Shown here: piece after piece, positions 6,823 through 8,249 of the stretch | How positions within the stretch are numbered: the first letter of the stretch is position 1 | How the letters are laid out: every line of letters begins with the position of its first letter | Assembly (NCBI GenBank): GCA_030593185.1 | Contig: JAUVHQ010000081.1 | Coordinates: forward strand, 1-8,249 | Reading direction: 5' to 3' | Source of the DNA: Bacteroidota bacterium | GTDB lineage: Bacteria; Bacteroidota; Bacteroidia; Bacteroidales; VadinHA17 | Length of the DNA stretch: 8,249 bases | Notes under the pieces: model-generated | Database searches by the model: none | Told to the model about the DNA's origin: nothing | The model's input: only the letters and a program-made list of their open reading frames with translations | Made by a program: the position numbers and the translations under genes

Positions 6823-6980
6823 CGAAGCAATATTTCACCGGGGTCATTAGGTTATGAATTTTTAGTTAAGTGTTACCAATGCCAGAATAACGTAATTAAC
6901 TGTTCAATACGAGGCACCCTCTTTTTCCAAGACTCCTATCTCCTGACAAACCATCACCGGAAACTTTCGGTATTCATTTT

Positions 6981-7009
6981 TTACAAAGACAAATCTTTTA
7001 ACTTTGTAA
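6981..7009. promoter_or_regulatory. Candidate operator: perfect inverted repeat TTACAAAG-N13-CTTTGTAA
   Basis: Two 8-bp arms (6981-6988 and 7002-7009) are exact reverse complements, and their starts are 21 bp apart, two helical turns. The right arm overlaps the -7 element and ends 1 nt before the regulator's ATG. This geometry suits a dimeric regulator repressing or activating its own promoter. The right arm is almost repeated (CTTTGTAG) at the same place before the next gene. The link to the AraC-type protein is inferred. Confidence 0.5.
6999..7006 (+). promoter_or_regulatory. Bacteroidota-type -7 promoter element of the HMA-AraC regulator
   Basis: TAACTTTG is an exact match to TAnnTTTG. 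TTTT at 6977-6980, 18 nt upstream, could act as a -33 element in place of TTTG. Only four bases separate the motif from the ATG at 7011. Transcription would be expected to begin at or next to the start codon, giving a leaderless or nearly leaderless mRNA. Confidence 0.6.
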
Positions 7010-7010
7010 C

Positions 7011-7583
7011 ATGAACAGAACTACTTTATACATAAAAAACATGGTTTGTCCAAGATGTATTAAGACTGTAGAAGAAGAAATTAAAAAAATCGGGCTTATG
7101 GTGGAACACATTGAATTGGGTAAAGTGGAATTAGAAGGACAAATTAAGGATGAGATAATTATTAAGATTGATAAAGCATTAAACGACAATGGCTTTGAAC
7201 TTATTGATGATAAGAAAAGTAAAATAATTGAAAAAATAAAGACTACCATTATTGAAATTATCCATCACGAAAAAGAAATTCCTGATAATGTGAATATATC
7301 GGATTTCATTGCAAGAGAATTGGGCTACGATTATTCTTATTTGAGCAAACTGTTTTCTTCAGTTGGAGATACGACTATTGAAAAATATATAATCAATCAG
7401 AAAATAGAGAAAGTAAAAGAACTTTTAATTTATGATGAGCTCTCTTTAACTGAAATATCATATCACGTTGGGTATAGCTCCGTTCAGCATCTATCTAACC
7501 AGTTTAAAAAAAATACAGGTTTTTCACCTTCTCAATTCAAAAAATCGAAGAAAAAAAAGCGAAATCCTTTAGATAAAGTCTAA
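7011..7583 (+). CDS. AraC-family regulator with N-terminal HMA-like metal-binding domain
   Basis: This 190-residue cytoplasmic protein looks like a metal-responsive transcription factor. Residues 1-66 resemble a heavy-metal-associated (HMA) fold: strand TTLYIKN, then the MVCPRC motif with Cys13 and Cys16, a helix (IKTVEEEIKKIG), and an end like GFELIDD. This could bind Cu(I) or a similar soft metal. A basic linker with HisHis (85-86) leads to an AraC-type DNA-binding domain with two helix-turn-helix units (about 95-125 and 143-178). The second unit shows LSLTEISYHVGYSSVQHLSNQFKKNTGFSPSQFKK. ATG at 7011 is favoured because the next Met (residue 11) would remove the first HMA strand. Coding DNA is very AT-rich (10 G or C in 7201-7260), unlike its upstream neighbours. 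Metal and target genes are inferred from the downstream genes. Confidence 0.85.
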   Translation: MNRTTLYIKNMVCPRCIKTVEEEIKKIGLMVEHIELGKVELEGQIKDEIIIKIDKALNDNGFELIDDKKSKIIEKIKTTIIEIIHHEKEIPDNVNISDFIARELGYDYSYLSKLFSSVGDTTIEKYIINQKIEKVKELLIYDELSLTEISYHVGYSSVQHLSNQFKKNTGFSPSQFKKSKKKKRNPLDKV

Positions 7584-7701
7584 CCTGAAAAATTCATGAA
7601 TTCAATGAACCGAGCTTGTGAGTTCACCGGAGGTAAGGCTAAATCCAAAAAAGATATAAGTCTTTTCCATAATTATATAAAACGATTCCAAATTAAGTCA
7701 C

Positions 7702-7709
7702 CATCTTTG
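7702..7709 (+). promoter_or_regulatory. Likely -7 promoter element of the small Cys-rich protein gene
   Basis: CATCTTTG matches TAnnTTTG at seven of eight positions and is followed by TAGC and the ATG at 7714, the same 4-nt distance as at the regulator gene. No good -33 TTTG was found, which would suit an activator-dependent promoter. The shared CTTTGTARCATG string links the two promoters. Confidence 0.42.
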
Positions 7710-7713
7710 TAGC

Positions 7714-8097
7714 ATGTTTAGAAAAACAGCACATATCATATTAGTCCTTTTATTGTTAACTACAACGATTGGCTTTTCTGTATCTAAACATTATTGTGGT
7801 TCACGTTTAGTTGAAGTATCAATAAATTCGGAAGCAGAGCCATGTTGTGACAATATGGGAAACTCTAATTGTTGTCACAATGAAACGGAGTATTTTCAGC
7901 TTGAAGAAGATTTAGTTACACCTGTTTCTTTCGAAAATACCCGGATTGCAAGCTTTGATATTCTTTTCCCGTTGGTGTTAGTTTATTTTTTTAATGCTCC
8001 GGGCAACATTGAAACAGAAATTTTAAATTACGCTGAATCTCCCCCACCGGTTGCCATACAAGCCAAATTATCTTTATTACAGACATACCTCTGTTAG
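7714..8097 (+). CDS. Small Cys-rich membrane/exported protein, HYC_CC_PP type
   Basis: This 127-residue protein has an N-terminal hydrophobic segment (about 7-24), either a signal peptide or an anchor. It is followed by KHYCGSRLVEV (25-35), EPCCDN (42-47), SNCCHNE (51-57) and ESPPPVA (108-114). The HYC, CC and PP elements match a small Bacteroidota family known by those residues, usually found beside metal efflux genes; its biochemical role is not known to me. Two Cys pairs plus His28-region residues suggest periplasmic soft-metal binding, which is an inference. A second hydrophobic stretch (81-94, FDILFPLVLVYFF) may insert in the membrane. The protein ends in Cys127. It follows the HMA-AraC gene after 130 nt and precedes a probable RND efflux gene. 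Confidence 0.75.
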   Translation: MFRKTAHIILVLLLLTTTIGFSVSKHYCGSRLVEVSINSEAEPCCDNMGNSNCCHNETEYFQLEEDLVTPVSFENTRIASFDILFPLVLVYFFNAPGNIETEILNYAESPPPVAIQAKLSLLQTYLC

Positions 8098-8179
8098 TCA
8101 TTTTGTGTAAGTAATATCAATCATTCAAGTATGTATTCTACAACGGCTGGATTGATGCAGATAATTCTTTTATCAAAAC

Positions 8180-8240
8180 TTAAACAAAATCATGACATTC
8201 AAAAATATTCAGAGATATGTTAAACAAAATCATAAGATTC
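8180..8240. repeat. Direct repeat spanning the start of the next gene (40-bp spacing)
   Basis: TTAAACAAAATCAT occurs exactly at 8180-8193 and again at 8220-8233. The match extends to 21 bp (8180-8200 and 8220-8240) with two mismatches. The second copy encodes the first residues of the probable efflux gene, and the first lies just upstream of its start. It may be a small local duplication or a chance similarity. Confidence 0.5.
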
Positions 8241-8249
8241 TTTTTAGAG
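8217..8249 (+). CDS. Probable start of CusA/CzcA-type RND efflux permease (11 codons, runs off right edge)
   Basis: ATG at 8217 opens a frame to the window end that reads MLNKIIRFFLE. From memory this is very like the N-terminus of Bacteroidota CusA/CzcA heavy-metal RND pumps, which begin with a short amphipathic helix of this kind before the first membrane segment. The upstream HYC_CC_PP-type gene and HMA-AraC regulator fit the context. Only 11 residues are visible, so the call rests mainly on recognition and neighbours. An alternative frame from ATG at 8192 (MTFKNIQRYVKQNHKILFR) is also open to the edge. Confidence 0.55.
   Translation, partial: MLNKIIRFFLE

Noticed and set aside
6809..6827. 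Stem-loop CTTCGC / GCGAAG at the glsB-like stop codon as a terminator
   Set aside because: It is a 6-bp stem with a 7-nt loop, but no T-run follows on the plus strand.
6998..7249. Minus-strand open frame with a hydrophobic translation
   Set aside because: It is antisense to the HMA domain of the regulator. The hydrophobic appearance comes from reading A-rich codons backwards.
7591..7602. Palindrome AATTCATGAATT after the regulator stop codon
   Set aside because: It is far (over 100 nt) from the next promoter and made of common AT-rich words, so chance is likely.
7649..7666. AAAAGA / TCTTTT hairpin between the regulator and the small protein gene
   Set aside because: The 6-bp stem is almost all A-T and would be too weak to act as an intrinsic terminator.
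8192..8249. Alternative frame starting MTFKNIQRYVKQNHK
   Set aside because: It is open to the edge but resembles no family I know, while the overlapping MLNKIIRFFLE frame fits a CusA-type start and the context.

Overview
The window looks like the chromosome of a Bacteroidota bacterium, probably Bacteroidales-like. It has a dcw cluster with a PASTA-tailed FtsI and a Bacteroidota-type FtsL, a GlsA/GlsB-like acyltransferase pair, TAnnTTTG-type promoter elements instead of clear Shine-Dalgarno sites, and a small HYC/CC/PP-type protein. All of this comes from reading the sequence and from remembered family features; no search was run.

Region 1 (1-4450, minus strand) is the start of the division and cell wall (dcw) cluster: mraZ, rsmH, ftsL, ftsI and the first 181 codons of murE, which runs off the left edge. 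The genes are tightly packed (4-nt overlap, then gaps of 14, 2 and 16 nt), consistent with one operon. Upstream of mraZ are four contiguous 10-bp repeats that form a textbook MraZ-binding box.

Region 2 (4451-6822, plus strand, divergent from dcw) holds a PlsC-like O-acyltransferase and an OlsB/GNAT-like N-acyltransferase. Both resemble the GlsA/GlsB pair that makes glycine lipids in Bacteroides. They are separated by about 308 nt of non-coding DNA that carries several different 7- and 8-bp tandem repeats. The mraZ/glsA intergenic region has another 8-bp repeat array.

Region 3 (6823-8249, plus strand) looks like the start of a metal-response locus. It has an AraC-type regulator with an N-terminal HMA-like metal-binding domain (MVCPRC), a small cysteine-rich membrane or exported protein, and, at the right edge, 11 codons that look like the start of a CusA/CzcA-type RND efflux pump. 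The regulator's promoter contains a perfect 8-bp inverted repeat that overlaps the -7 element. One arm of it recurs at the same distance from the ATG of the small protein gene. This suggests autoregulation and co-regulation, possibly from leaderless transcripts.

No tRNA, rRNA, CRISPR array or insertion sequence was seen. The least-described part is the regulator/small-protein/efflux module with its candidate operator.
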